From Bacillota bacterium (GTDB taxonomy: Bacteria > Bacillota > Syntrophomonadia > Syntrophomonadales > Syntrophomonadaceae), in the NCBI GenBank assembly GCA_023395515.1, contig JAEWZB010000086.1, positions 1 to 59,520 on the forward strand: a stretch of DNA of 59,520 bases, in the 5' to 3' direction. Below the pieces are notes generated by a model. It saw only the letters and a program-made list of their open reading frames with translations. It searched no databases and had not been told where the DNA came from. The translations under genes were made by a program, and so were the position numbers. Below, piece by piece: positions 1-8,963 of this stretch (positions within the stretch are counted from its first letter, which is position 1; each line of letters opens with the position of its first letter).

Positions 1-141
1 TTTTTAGCTACCCAGGCTGCTTCGACGGTTTTTGTAACGTTTCCTATTTATATTTTATATCCTACTATGGTGTTCATTATGGCCAAACTGAAACATCGGA
101 AAAATTCCCGTAAGGACATAGAAGTTAGGGGTGAAGTGTGA
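1..141 (+). CDS. C-terminal fragment of an unidentified membrane protein (cut by window edge)
   Basis: An open frame runs from the first base to a TGA at 139-141 without a stop, giving 46 residues. The first 30 are strongly hydrophobic (a segment around VTFPIYILYPTMVFIMAKL looks like a terminal transmembrane helix) and the rest is basic and charged, as in a positive-inside cytoplasmic tail of a permease. It converges on mfd, whose stop lies 43 bp away. The family cannot be named from so short a piece, and a chance open frame is possible. Confidence 0.4.
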   Translation, partial: FLATQAASTVFVTFPIYILYPTMVFIMAKLKHRKNSRKDIEVRGEV

Positions 142-184
142 GGAGTTAGGGGTTAGGGTTTTACTCCTCACTCCTCACTCCTCA
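121..184. repeat. Degenerate TTAGGGG / CTCCTCA short-repeat tract forming a hairpin
   Basis: The stretch between the two convergent genes consists of GTTAGGGG and GTGAGGAG-like units followed by three tandem copies of CTCCTCA. The two halves are complementary (GTGAGGAGT against ACTCCTCAC), so the tract can fold and may serve as a two-way terminator. Similar degenerate units occur at about 3633-3650 and 50715-50735. Confidence 0.5.
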
Positions 185-3100
185 CTAAATATTAGCCAGC
201 ACCGTTTCCAAAGTATCCAATGATTTTAGAGCTTCTCCTTGTAATTGCAGGGTATGATCATTGAGGCTAATAATTCGTAAGCCTTTTAGTTCTTCTTGTT
301 GGTTGAGTTTAGCTAGCTGCAGGGGTCTGGTCATTTGTATTTCAATAGATTTACCTTTACGCCTCAAGCTCTTTATTTCTTTATTTTTAGCTATTACTTT
401 TAACTCGGATATACGCAGAAAATTTTCTACCGGATTAGGCAGTTTTCCGAAACGGTCTAGTAGTTCCTCCCTGATAGCATTAATTTCTGCCGGCTCTACC
501 GCCAAAAGTAATCTTCTATAGATACGCATTTTAGTACCGGAATCAGGAATATAAGTATCAGGAATGTAATAATCAACATCTACATCCACCTGAGTTTCAA
601 AGGTGGATTTTTTAACTACTCCTCTTAGGCGGGCCGTCTCTTCTTCTAATAGCCGGCAATACAAATCAAAGCCTACTGCGTATATGTAGCCATGCTGCTC
701 AGGTCCTAAAATATTACCAGCTCCCCTTATCTCTAAATCCCGTTCCGCAATCTTAATGCCGGAGCCTAGTTCACTAAATTCCCGAATAGCATTAAGCCGC
801 TTTTGGGCCGTCTCGTTTAATACCCGTTCCGGGCGATAGGTTAAATAAGCATAAGCTACCCGGTTAGAGCGTCCTACCCTTCCTCTTAGCTGATATAGTT
901 GAGCAAGTCCTAATTTATCGGCTTCATCAACAATAATTGTATTAACATTAGGCATATCCAAGCCTGATTCAATAATGGTAGTACATAAAAAAATGTGCAA
1001 TTCGCCCTTGATAAAGCTCATCAAAGTAGGAGCTAACTCTTCCTCCTTCATGCGGCCATGACCTATCCCGATTTTCAAACCGGGCACAAGCTTTTCTAAA
1101 TTCTCTTTGACTTTATAAATATCTTCAATCCGGTTATGGACAAAAAATACTTGCCCGCCCCGTTCAATTTCAGCCATGATAGCTTCATAGATGATCTCGT
1201 CATTATATTCCAGCACATAAGTCGTAATAGGATAACGCTCCGGGGGGGGAGTATCAATTACACTTAAGTCTCTTAGCCCGGTTAAGGACATGTGTAAGGT
1301 ACGGGGAATAGGAGTAGCAGAAAGACTTATAACATCTACCATTTCTTTTAAAGCTTTAATTTTTTCTTTTTGGGCTACCCCGAAACGGTGTTCTTCATCT
1401 ATGATAAGTAAACCTAAGTCCCTAAATTTAATATCTTTAGATAAAAGCCGATGAGTACCTATAACTAAATCAGTTACCCCTTTTTCTAAATCAGCAATAA
1501 TACTTTTTTGTTCTTTAGCACTTCTAAAGCGGCTTAAGCACTCTATAACTGCTGGATAATCCTTGAACCTTTCCTTAAAGCCCCCCAAATGTTGCTCCGC
1601 TAAAACGGTAGTCGGCACTAAAATAGCTACTTGTTTGCCATCCATTACCGCTTTAAAAGCAGCCCGCATAGCTACTTCGGTTTTGCCGTAGCCTACATCT
1701 CCACATACTAAACGGTCCATAGGCCTTTTTTGTTCCATATCCCGCTTTACATCTTCAATAGCTTTTAATTGATCGGGAGTCTCCTGATAGGGAAAAGTTT
1801 CTTCAAACTGGCTTTGCCAGGGGGTATCTGGAGAAAAGGTGTACCCTTCCATCGCTTCCCGGCTAGCGTAAAGTTTTAATAAGCCTTCGGCTAATTCTTG
1901 AATAGATTCAGATACTTTTTTCTTAGTCCGTTCCCAATCAGTTCCCCCTAATTTGCTTAAGCGCGGCTCTTTATCTTCGGAAGAGCTATATTTATATAAA
2001 ACATCCAGTTTTTCTAAAGGTAAATAAAGTCGGTCGGTTCCGGCATATTCTAATAAGACATATTCACGGGTTATACCCTCAGTCTCTACCGAAGTAACCC
2101 CCCTAAATATCCCGATACCATAATTTTCATGAACGATATAGTCGCCCATTTTCAAATCTTCAACTAGTAACCGTTCTGCTTCATCTTTCTTTTTCTTCTT
2201 TTTGGCGGCAGGTTTACGGCCTTGCAGGTCAATTTCCGATATAACTGCCATTTTTAAGGTGGAACTGAAAAAACCTTTTTCCACCGTATGTTCCAAAAAC
2301 TCTACCGCTGTAATATGCCGGTCACTTAATTCTTTTTTTAGCTGGTCACGAGCTATCTTGCTTTTAAAAGCTAACTTTATGGTATATTTCTTATTCTGCC
2401 ATTCTTTTAAACGGGCATAAAAAGTCTCATAATTGGCATAAAAAGGCTCCATTTCCTGTTGGGAAATATGTTCCATTAGCTTTATCATAACTTGGGGAAT
2501 ATTGCCGGGGAAAAAAGAATGATAAATAGTAGCCGGTTTATCTATATATGCTTTTAATTGCTCCCTATCCAGTAAAGGCAACTCGGGGATTATCTTGTCC
2601 GCCTTTTTAGCTTCTTTAACTGATTCTTTAAACCTTTTTACACTTTTGTCATAGTTTTGATAAAAATCCCGGGGTTCATCAAAAAATAATACCCGTTTTT
2701 CTCCTACGTAATCAAAAAGACTGGCCGTTAGCTGGTCGGAAAAAAGTTCATCAGCCGGGGTAATAGTTAGCTCTTTAGTCTTTTTGCCTGACCTTTGGCT
2801 ATCTATATTAAAATAACGCATGGACTCTATAAAATCGCCAAAAAGCTCAATACGTACGGCCATTTTTTCATTCACCGGGTATATATCCATTATGCCGCCT
2901 CTAACCGCAAATTCACCCGGACTGGTTACCGTATCTACCCGGCTATATCCGCATTTTATAAGGCTTTGCAAGAGAAAAGACTGCTGATATTCCTCATCTT
3001 GTGCTATCTTAAAGCTATTATTGATTAATTCGGCAGGGGGAATTATTAGATGCATAAAAGCAGAAGGAGTAGCTATAATTACCGCTTTCCTTTGGGGATG

Positions 3101-3397
3101 CAGAATACATTCTTGTAAAGTTACAATACGATTAACTTCTATGGCTGATAAATTATCTTTTAAAAAGACTAATTCCCGGCCTAAGAACATAAACACTTTA
3201 TCTGAGCCAATAAATCCCTCTAAATCCCGGGCCAAATCGTGAGCCTTTTCCTCACTGGGAACTAGACATAGCATTTTCCCTGCATTTCGGTGGTAAAACT
3301 CAGTAATAATATAACTTTTAGCCGTGCCTGATAAACCGGTTAGAAGTACATTTTCATTACTGGCTAAAATTTCATTAGCCTGATTAAGAATGTTCAA
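185..3397 (-). CDS. mfd: Transcription-repair coupling factor Mfd
   Basis: Mfd is the DNA translocase that removes RNA polymerase stalled at lesions and recruits UvrA. The protein has an N-terminal UvrB-like region, the RNA-polymerase-interacting region (GDYIVHENYGIGIFRG), a RecG-like superfamily 2 helicase core with Walker A GDVGYGKTE, Walker B DEEH and motif III SATPIPRT, and a C-terminal TRCF domain. I start it at TTG 3397: GGAGGG lies 6 bp upstream, and the in-frame ATG at 3412 overlaps that ribosome binding site. The product is 1070 residues, slightly short for Mfd (about 1150). Its position downstream of fin matches the B. subtilis pth-fin-mfd order. Confidence 0.97.
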   Translation of the reverse strand: MNILNQANEILASNENVLLTGLSGTAKSYIITEFYHRNAGKMLCLVPSEEKAHDLARDLEGFIGSDKVFMFLGRELVFLKDNLSAIEVNRIVTLQECILHPQRKAVIIATPSAFMHLIIPPAELINNSFKIAQDEEYQQSFLLQSLIKCGYSRVDTVTSPGEFAVRGGIMDIYPVNEKMAVRIELFGDFIESMRYFNIDSQRSGKKTKELTITPADELFSDQLTASLFDYVGEKRVLFFDEPRDFYQNYDKSVKRFKESVKEAKKADKIIPELPLLDREQLKAYIDKPATIYHSFFPGNIPQVMIKLMEHISQQEMEPFYANYETFYARLKEWQNKKYTIKLAFKSKIARDQLKKELSDRHITAVEFLEHTVEKGFFSSTLKMAVISEIDLQGRKPAAKKKKKKDEAERLLVEDLKMGDYIVHENYGIGIFRGVTSVETEGITREYVLLEYAGTDRLYLPLEKLDVLYKYSSSEDKEPRLSKLGGTDWERTKKKVSESIQELAEGLLKLYASREAMEGYTFSPDTPWQSQFEETFPYQETPDQLKAIEDVKRDMEQKRPMDRLVCGDVGYGKTEVAMRAAFKAVMDGKQVAILVPTTVLAEQHLGGFKERFKDYPAVIECLSRFRSAKEQKSIIADLEKGVTDLVIGTHRLLSKDIKFRDLGLLIIDEEHRFGVAQKEKIKALKEMVDVISLSATPIPRTLHMSLTGLRDLSVIDTPPPERYPITTYVLEYNDEIIYEAIMAEIERGGQVFFVHNRIEDIYKVKENLEKLVPGLKIGIGHGRMKEEELAPTLMSFIKGELHIFLCTTIIESGLDMPNVNTIIVDEADKLGLAQLYQLRGRVGRSNRVAYAYLTYRPERVLNETAQKRLNAIREFSELGSGIKIAERDLEIRGAGNILGPEQHGYIYAVGFDLYCRLLEEETARLRGVVKKSTFETQVDVDVDYYIPDTYIPDSGTKMRIYRRLLLAVEPAEINAIREELLDRFGKLPNPVENFLRISELKVIAKNKEIKSLRRKGKSIEIQMTRPLQLAKLNQQEELKGLRIISLNDHTLQLQGEALKSLDTLETVLANI

Positions 3398-3481
3398 GGA
3401 ATACCCTCCCATGACTAGTAGTGGACACCTGTTATATAGGCCTCCACATTATTATGTGACACATTATTGCATTATGTGAAA

Positions 3482-3548
3482 CGCAAAATGCACCATAGAC
3501 GGTCCGGGGCAGCAGGTCGACTGGCTCCCTGCACCCCTATGTTTTGCG
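3482..3548. repeat. Long imperfect palindrome in the fin-mfd intergenic region
   Basis: A stem built from several helices: CGCAAAA (3482-3488) pairs with TTTTGCG (3542-3548), CATAG (3494-3498) with CTATG (3537-3541), GGGG (3506-3509) with CCCC, and GCAGG (3512-3516) with CCTGC (3528-3532). It is more GC-rich than its surroundings and lies in the untranslated leader of mfd. Flanking AT-rich DNA (3440-3480) carries near-direct repeats of CATTAT-TGTGA. It could be a structured RNA leader or a REP-like mobile palindrome; I recognise no known riboswitch class. Confidence 0.5.
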
Positions 3549-3656
3549 TCTCCGGTTAAGAAAGCATACCTAGGGTAGGATAAGCAGCAGGACATTATTA
3601 TTACTGCACAACATCTCACATTTTGCCCCTTACCCCTAACTCCTAATGTTTCATGT

Positions 3657-3833
3657 CTAATTGTACCAAAAATGATTGCTTAGCTGGGTAGATTGATTGT
3701 CTATTCCTATTTCTGATGAGCAATCTTCACAAGTTCCCTTTAACTCTACAGCTCCTTCGATTCCTTCCGTTCCCTCAATTTCAGTAGTATTAAATATCAC
3801 ATCACAAAATTCACAAATATGATAAATCTTCAT
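3657..3833 (-). CDS. fin: Anti-sigma-F factor Fin (YabK) homologue
   Basis: A 58-residue protein with two paired-cysteine motifs, CEFC near residue 7 and CEDC near residue 35, the zinc-ribbon pattern of Fin. In B. subtilis Fin is made in the forespore and inhibits sigma-F, helping the switch to sigma-G. The identification rests on size, the two CxxC pairs and position: it lies exactly between pth and mfd, as in B. subtilis (spoVC-fin-mfd). The ATG at 3833 is preceded by AAGGAG. Sequence similarity outside the cysteine pairs is weak, so context carries much of the weight. Confidence 0.8.
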   Translation of the reverse strand: MKIYHICEFCDVIFNTTEIEGTEGIEGAVELKGTCEDCSSEIGIDNQSTQLSNHFWYN

Positions 3834-3946
3834 TTGCCTGCTCCTTGCTTGATAGTCTAAAACTATTTTTCCGCAAATAAAGGCTAATCATACGTGATAA
3901 GGAGTCAATCTCTTACTTATAAAATGCTTTAAGCATTTATTCTTGC

Positions 3947-4498
3947 CTAATTATACTCATTCATGGCTTTATCTATGCCATATTTAACCCAACATTCCAC
4001 CGCATCAGCCGCTTTAGTTATCATGGCATCTATCAGAGGCTTTTCATCAGGGCTGAATCTGCCTAAAACCCATTCTATAGTTTCATCGGCAGGTCGGCCT
4101 ATACCACCTCTAATACGGGGAAACTCTTTACTGGACAGCCGTTCTACTATAGAAGTCATACCCTTATGACCACCAGTTCCGCCGTTAGTTCTTATACGCA
4201 ATTTACCCGTCTCAATATCCATATCATCATAAATAACCAGCAAATCTTGTAAATCTAATTTATAAAAATGCACCAAAGGCTGTACGGTCTTGCCGCTTAA
4301 GTTCATATAAGTTAAAGGCTTTACTAATAAGACTTTTTCGGAGCCTATGCGAATATGCCCTATTATAGCATCACATTTACTTTCTTCCTTTTCCACCCGG
4401 TATCGGCCCGCTAATTCCTCCACCGCCATAAAGCCTATATTATGCCTGGTTCCGCTATACTTTCGCCCCGGGTTGCCTAACCCTACTACTATTTTCAT
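3947..4498 (-). CDS. pth: Peptidyl-tRNA hydrolase
   Basis: Pth releases peptides from peptidyl-tRNA that drops off ribosomes. The protein opens with the family signature VVGLGNPGRKYSGTRHNIGF, which contains the catalytic histidine and conserved asparagine, followed by YDDMD and GGTGGHKG further on. Its 183 residues are the usual length. The ATG at 4498 follows a GAGGA ribosome binding site; a longer in-frame extension to 4561 adds 21 residues that do not belong to the family. It lies downstream of ctc, as in Bacillus (ctc-spoVC). Confidence 0.96.
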   Translation of the reverse strand: MKIVVGLGNPGRKYSGTRHNIGFMAVEELAGRYRVEKEESKCDAIIGHIRIGSEKVLLVKPLTYMNLSGKTVQPLVHFYKLDLQDLLVIYDDMDIETGKLRIRTNGGTGGHKGMTSIVERLSSKEFPRIRGGIGRPADETIEWVLGRFSPDEKPLIDAMITKAADAVECWVKYGIDKAMNEYN

Positions 4499-4610
4499 AA
4501 CATCCTCACTTTTAAAGGCCAAGACCGCCTTTTTATTTTTAATTTTGCCTAAAGGGGGCAAAACTCCAAACTTTCTCGGTTATGATGCCAAACTTATAAT
4601 TAAAAATTAG

Positions 4611-4638
4611 AGAAAGGGAAACTTTAGTTTCCCTTTCT
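4611..4638 (-). terminator. Rho-independent terminator after ctc
   Basis: An 11-bp perfect stem (AGAAAGGGAAA against TTTCCCTTTCT) with a 6-base loop lies 45 bp past the ctc stop. On the minus strand it is followed by a T-rich run (CTAATTTTTAATT). Confidence 0.75.
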
Positions 4639-4682
4639 GATTCATTATATACTATTTTACCTATTTAGAATGTAATTAAAAG

Positions 4683-5318
4683 CTATTCTTGCTCCGGTGT
4701 TTCTCCTTCGCCGGCTTCAGGAGCTCCCTCTGCTTCCTCCTCATCGGAAGTAGCCTTATTAGGAGCTAGAATAGTTACTACCACCGCATCAGGATCACTT
4801 AAAAACAGAACTCCCGCGGGAGCTATTATATCACTTACGGTTATATTACTGCCTATTTCCAGGTTAGAAATATCGCAAGTAATACTTTCCGGTAAATCCT
4901 GAGGTAAGCATTCTACCTCTATTTCTTTTAATCCTGACTGTACTATGCCGCCTTCTTTAGCAGCCTCTTCTTCGCCGACAATATGAACCGGTACAGAACT
5001 GGTGAATTTCTCCATCATATTAATGGTCATAAAATCGATGTGAATTATTTTGCCCGTTAAAGGATGTTTTTGCAGATCCCGGACTACTGACATAAATGGT
5101 TTAGATTCACCTGCTACATCTAAAGAAAAAATCCCCCGGGCCCCATGGCTGCTGAAGACCTTATACACCTCCCGGGCTCCTAAGGTTATGGGCATGGGGT
5201 TTTGCTCTCTTCCATATACTATCCCTGGAATGTTCTCATTCCGTTTCAAATTGTTCAAATGTGATTTAGTTGCTAATTCTCTTTTTTGGCAGGACAGTGT
5301 TGGTGCCGCTAATGCCAT
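4683..5318 (-). CDS. ctc: 50S ribosomal protein L25, general stress protein CTC type
   Basis: This is the long (TL5/CTC) form of L25, which binds 5S rRNA. Residues 1-95 hold the 5S-binding barrel (RNENIPGIVYGREQ and HIDFMTI are characteristic) and residues 96-190 the C-terminal TL5 domain (VPVHIVGEE..., VECLPQDLPESI). An acidic tail rich in Glu, Gly and Ala closes the 211-residue protein. ATG 5318 is used because AAGGAG sits 7 bp upstream; the earlier in-frame GTG is part of that ribosome binding site. It lies next to prs and pth, as in Bacillus. Confidence 0.94.
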   Translation of the reverse strand: MALAAPTLSCQKRELATKSHLNNLKRNENIPGIVYGREQNPMPITLGAREVYKVFSSHGARGIFSLDVAGESKPFMSVVRDLQKHPLTGKIIHIDFMTINMMEKFTSSVPVHIVGEEEAAKEGGIVQSGLKEIEVECLPQDLPESITCDISNLEIGSNITVSDIIAPAGVLFLSDPDAVVVTILAPNKATSDEEEAEGAPEAGEGETPEQE

Positions 5319-5413
5319 AATAATCACTCCTTTATGTATTAATCAGCATTACCACTATTTTGTTTCCCATTCTAAATAATTATACTACAAAACCAACAAA
5401 TGTCCAAAATAGA

Positions 5414-5435
5414 GGCGAGCACAAATGTGCTCGCC
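5414..5435 (-). terminator. Terminator after prs
   Basis: A 9-bp perfect GC-rich stem (GGCGAGCAC against GTGCTCGCC) with an AAAT loop lies 40 bp downstream of the prs stop. On the minus strand it is followed by TCTATTTT. Confidence 0.7.
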
Positions 5436-5474
5436 ATTCTTTCTCTTAAATATATAAATTTTTTAATATAAGTC

Positions 5475-6425
5475 CTAGTCTTCAAAAAGCTTGCTGACCG
5501 ATAAGTCTTCATGGATGCGAAGTATAGCTTCACCTATTAGAGGGGCTACAGATAAAGTTTTCATATTAGGTAACTTTTTACTTTCAGGTAAGGGAATAGT
5601 ATTAGTTATAATAATTTCTTTAAACGGGGCTTTGGCTAATCTTTCGATGGCCGGCCCTGAAAATACCGGGTGGGTACAGCAGCCATAAACTGCCAAGGCA
5701 CCCTTGTCCATCATAACTTCAGCCGCGGCACATAAAGTACCGGCAGTATCAATAATATCATCTATGATGACAACTGATTTGTCCTTAACATCTCCTATAA
5801 CATTCATAACTTCTGATACATTAGGAGCAGGTCTTCTTTTATCAACTATAGCCAGGGGAGCGACTAATTTGGCCGCTAAATCTCGGGCCCGGGTAACCCC
5901 CCCTACATCAGGTGATAAAACCACGGCATTATCAAGTTTTTTAGTTTTAAAATACTCTGCAATAGTGGGCACCCCGGGAAGATGATCTACCGGTATATCA
6001 AAAAAACCTTGAATCTGATGAGCATGCAGGTCTACTGCTACTACCCGCTGGGCTCCGGCCTGATAAATAAGGTTAGATACCAGCTTAGCCGTAATAGGAT
6101 CACGAGCCCGACTTTTCCGATCTTGCCTGGCATATCCATAATACGGTATAACTGCATTAATCCGTGCTGCCGAAGCTCTACGGAAAGCATCAATCATAAC
6201 TAATAATTCCATTAAGTTTTCATTTACTGGAGTACAAGTAGGCTGCATGACAAAAACATCTACACCCCGCACACTTTCATCAATGGCACAATTAATCTCT
6301 CCATCAGAAAAACGGGTTACCTTGGCATTACCAATTGGTAAACCTAAGTATCCTGCAATTTCTTCTGCTAAACAAGGATTAGCATTACCGGTAAAAAGTT
6401 TCATCCTCCATCTGGATGCTTTCAT
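5475..6425 (-). CDS. prs: Ribose-phosphate pyrophosphokinase (PRPP synthase)
   Basis: Prs makes PRPP from ribose-5-phosphate and ATP for nucleotide, His, Trp and NAD synthesis. Class I features are visible: RFSDGEI, the ATP-binding YARQDRKSRARDPI segment, DLHAHQIQGFF, and the PRPP loop VIIDDIIDTAGT. The ATG at 6425 follows GGGAGG with 10 bp spacing; an upstream in-frame GTG lies inside that ribosome binding site. The product has 316 residues, the usual size. The glmU stop is 18 bp upstream, so the two are cotranscribed as in Bacillus. Confidence 0.97.
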   Translation of the reverse strand: MKASRWRMKLFTGNANPCLAEEIAGYLGLPIGNAKVTRFSDGEINCAIDESVRGVDVFVMQPTCTPVNENLMELLVMIDAFRRASAARINAVIPYYGYARQDRKSRARDPITAKLVSNLIYQAGAQRVVAVDLHAHQIQGFFDIPVDHLPGVPTIAEYFKTKKLDNAVVLSPDVGGVTRARDLAAKLVAPLAIVDKRRPAPNVSEVMNVIGDVKDKSVVIIDDIIDTAGTLCAAAEVMMDKGALAVYGCCTHPVFSGPAIERLAKAPFKEIIITNTIPLPESKKLPNMKTLSVAPLIGEAILRIHEDLSVSKLFED

Positions 6426-6443
6426 TGCGTTACTACCTCCCAC

Positions 6444-7814
6444 TTACTTGTGTTTTTCTCTATTATCTGACCAATTATCAACAACTTTTTGTGTGGCGCG
6501 CTCTACAGCTAAAGCACGGGGAGGTACATCTTTAGTTATAGTTGAACCTGCACCGGTAAATGCTTTTTCACCAATTCTTACTGGAGCTACTAAATTAGTA
6601 TTGCTGCCTATAAATACGCCATCTTCTAGTATCGTTTCAGCTTTATTATGCCCATCGTAATTGCAGGTAATAGTACCCGCACCAATATTGACATTTTTGC
6701 CGACTAAAGCATCTCCTACATAACTAAGGTGAGGAATTTTACTTCCCGCACCAATAACAGATTTTTTCACTTCTACAAAGTCTCCTATTTTGACCTTTTC
6801 CTGTAATACGGCATCGGGCCTTAAATAAGCAAAGGGACCTATAGTACATTGGTTACCCAAGGTAGCCTCTTTAATTCTGCTGCTTTCTATAATTACATCA
6901 TTACCAATAATAGAATCATTAATGTGGCTGTAAGGCCCTATTTCACAATTGCTGCCAATAATAGTTTTACCTTTTATGATAGTAAAAGGCAAAATTACTG
7001 TATCCTGATCTATTTCCACCTCATTATCTATAAAAGTAGAGGCCGGAGCTACAATAGTAACGCCGTTTTTCATCAATTCCTGATTTTTACGGCGGTACAT
7101 GATAGCTTGAGCTTCTGCTAACTGGATGCGGTCATTAATGCCATGTATATCATCACTGGCATTAGTTAATAATACCTCTACCTTAGCCTGGTCTTGGGTT
7201 AAGACTTCTAATACATCAGTTAAATAATATTCCCCTTGGGCATTCTTAGTATCAACTTGGGCTAAGGCGGTAAAAGCACTGACCGCTTGGAAGCAATAAA
7301 TACCGGAATTAATTTCTCTGATTTTTTGCTCTTCACCGGTAGCATCTTTTTCCTCCACTATTTTGGCAAAGGTATTATCGGGATTCCTGATAATACGGCC
7401 ATAACCATGAGGATTGCTAATTTCGGTAGATAAAATAGTGGCTAAGGCTTGTTTTTGTTTATGAAAGTCGAGAAGATTTTGGATAGTTTCCACTTGAAGT
7501 AAAGGAATATCTCCAGCTAATACTAATAAGGTATGGTTAGGGTCAACCTGGTCTTTAGCTTGCATAAGAGCATGACCAGTTCCTAGCTGCTGTTCCTGCA
7601 CTACAAATTTAACGCCTTGGTCTCTTAATATTTCCATTACTTTTTCGCGTCCATGTCCCACTACGATAGTTATATCTTGGATTCCGGCTTGTTTAACTGC
7701 ATTTACTACATGAAGTATAATAGGCTTCCCACTAATATGATGTACAACCTTGGGTACATCTGAACCCATTCTAACTCCCTTACCTGCAGCTAGTATAACG
7801 GCTGAGTAATTCAC
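6444..7814 (-). CDS. glmU: Bifunctional UDP-GlcNAc pyrophosphorylase / GlcN-1-P acetyltransferase
   Basis: GlmU carries out the last two steps to UDP-GlcNAc for peptidoglycan and wall polymers. The N-terminal nucleotidyltransferase starts with ILAAGKGVRMGSDVPKVVH, and the C-terminal left-handed beta-helix contains hexapeptide repeats (IGPFAYLRP, VEVKKS, GAGTITCNYDG) with the acetyl-CoA site. The 456-residue length equals that of Bacillus GlmU. Translation begins at GTG 7814 after AGAGGTGAG. The usual Bacillus upstream neighbours spoVG and purR are absent here. Confidence 0.97.
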   Translation of the reverse strand: MNYSAVILAAGKGVRMGSDVPKVVHHISGKPIILHVVNAVKQAGIQDITIVVGHGREKVMEILRDQGVKFVVQEQQLGTGHALMQAKDQVDPNHTLLVLAGDIPLLQVETIQNLLDFHKQKQALATILSTEISNPHGYGRIIRNPDNTFAKIVEEKDATGEEQKIREINSGIYCFQAVSAFTALAQVDTKNAQGEYYLTDVLEVLTQDQAKVEVLLTNASDDIHGINDRIQLAEAQAIMYRRKNQELMKNGVTIVAPASTFIDNEVEIDQDTVILPFTIIKGKTIIGSNCEIGPYSHINDSIIGNDVIIESSRIKEATLGNQCTIGPFAYLRPDAVLQEKVKIGDFVEVKKSVIGAGSKIPHLSYVGDALVGKNVNIGAGTITCNYDGHNKAETILEDGVFIGSNTNLVAPVRIGEKAFTGAGSTITKDVPPRALAVERATQKVVDNWSDNREKHK

Positions 7815-8130
7815 CTATCTAACTCACCTCTTCTTAAAAATTAGTTATATTTTTAATATATGTAATTAGCTGATTAAGGTTATTCTTATCATCGTAATTA
7901 TACCCTTAAATTCACCAAGAATGAAAAACTTTTCTCAAAGTTTTTCAGCATTCTACAAACTTTTTCATAAATAAACAACTTTATGGTCAAAATTTTATTA
8001 AAAAGCTATACATTAATTTTTACCATTCTAAATAAACGTATACCCTTGGAAGGCTAGAAGTGAGAGGTGAAAAGCTGCGATCCTATTGAGGAAAAAAGGC
8101 GCCCTTGCAAATAGCACTAATACAAGAAAT
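7815..8130. other. Intergenic region upstream of glmU, AT-rich, no gene seen
   Basis: This stretch separates the terminated nucleotidyltransferase unit from glmU and must hold the glmU-prs promoter. Apart from the palindrome at 7923-7946 I see no gene or recognisable RNA. A short GA-rich patch near 8058-8075 (GAAGTGAGAGGTGAAAAG) resembles the degenerate repeats elsewhere in the window. Confidence 0.5.
7923..7946. promoter_or_regulatory. Perfect 10-bp inverted repeat upstream of glmU
   Basis: GAAAAACTTT and AAAGTTTTTC are separated by TCTC, about 110 bp before the glmU start. Neither strand has a T-run directly after it, so an operator or a cruciform is as likely as a terminator. A near copy of one arm (CAAACTTTTTCAT) follows at about 7957. 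Confidence 0.4.
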
Positions 8131-8156
8131 AAGGAACGGTAGAAACACCGTTCCTT
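8131..8156 (-). terminator. Terminator after the nucleotidyltransferase gene
   Basis: A 10-bp perfect stem (AAGGAACGGT against ACCGTTCCTT) lies just past the stop codon, followed on the minus strand by ATTTCTTGTATT. It closes the spoIIR-proximal group ispE, GntR regulator and nucleotidyltransferase. Confidence 0.7.
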
Positions 8157-8173
8157 ACATTTTATGTCATTTA

Positions 8174-8950
8174 TCAAAAGTTAATCTCGGTCAAAAACTT
8201 TTGCGCCAGTTCCAGATCACTAGGTTTATCTACATCTACGCCTACTTCCGCGTAAGGAGATATAATCGCTTTGCCTTTAATGTTAGTTACCGTATAAAAT
8301 CTTTTTTCAGCATTATGTATAGTAAGCCGGCGGGTTAGGTATTGCCAGACTAGCTTAAAGCCAAATAAGCGGGCAATAGCTAAAGGATTTTTACGCCGTT
8401 CTACTAATTGCTTAGCTATGTCTACCATTTCATTAATGCAGGAGGTTCTAACTAAAAAAAGATTGCCCCCCGTAAAAGTTCCTTCTTTTAATTTTACATA
8501 AGTCCGGGATACATGGGGAAATTTTAGTTCATTAACTTCTTTGGAGGTAACCGGATAATAAAAATCTGCTTCATCTGTACTGGAACGCGCAATAAAATCT
8601 TCTATAGCCTCAGTGGTAATAAAGGGAATATCAGTAGGCAGTATTATGACTTTTTCAGTTATAGATTTTTCTTTTAAAGGATCTACCGCATTAAGAAAAC
8701 TGTCAACGGCATTATCCCCTCCCTCCACAAAATAGAGGTTTTCTTCTTTACAAAATAAATTGCGTAATGCTTCAACCGGTCCGCTAATAACAATATTTCT
8801 AATCAATGGAGATTGCCGTAATGCTTTATAAACATAAAAAATCATAGGATATTGTCCAATTAGTATTAAGGCTTCGTTATCGTACGGCGCAAGTTTTTTT
8901 AGCTCACTACTACTTTCCCCACCAGCTAAAATTATGGCATCATATTGCAT
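8174..8950 (-). CDS. MobA-like nucleotidyltransferase (NTP_transf_3 family), substrate unknown
   Basis: A 258-residue protein beginning with AIILAGGESSSELKKLAPY, the Rossmann-type pyrophosphorylase start, then ILPTDIPFIT, which holds the metal-binding Asp. It resembles the MobA-like NTP transferases that move a nucleotide to a sugar phosphate or cofactor, but the substrate cannot be read from sequence. The ATG at 8950 follows GGAGGG. The gene starts 13 bp after the stop of the GntR regulator, in one unit with ispE, which suggests a role in cell-envelope or isoprenoid precursor metabolism; that is inference. Confidence 0.8.
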   Translation of the reverse strand: MQYDAIILAGGESSSELKKLAPYDNEALILIGQYPMIFYVYKALRQSPLIRNIVISGPVEALRNLFCKEENLYFVEGGDNAVDSFLNAVDPLKEKSITEKVIILPTDIPFITTEAIEDFIARSSTDEADFYYPVTSKEVNELKFPHVSRTYVKLKEGTFTGGNLFLVRTSCINEMVDIAKQLVERRKNPLAIARLFGFKLVWQYLTRRLTIHNAEKRFYTVTNIKGKAIISPYAEVGVDVDKPSDLELAQKFLTEINF

Positions 8951-8963
8951 TTTTTTCCCTCCA

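Noticed and set aside
6247..6660. A plus-strand open frame spanning prs and glmU
   Set aside because: Both minus-strand genes are certain by motif and length; the plus-strand product resembles nothing.
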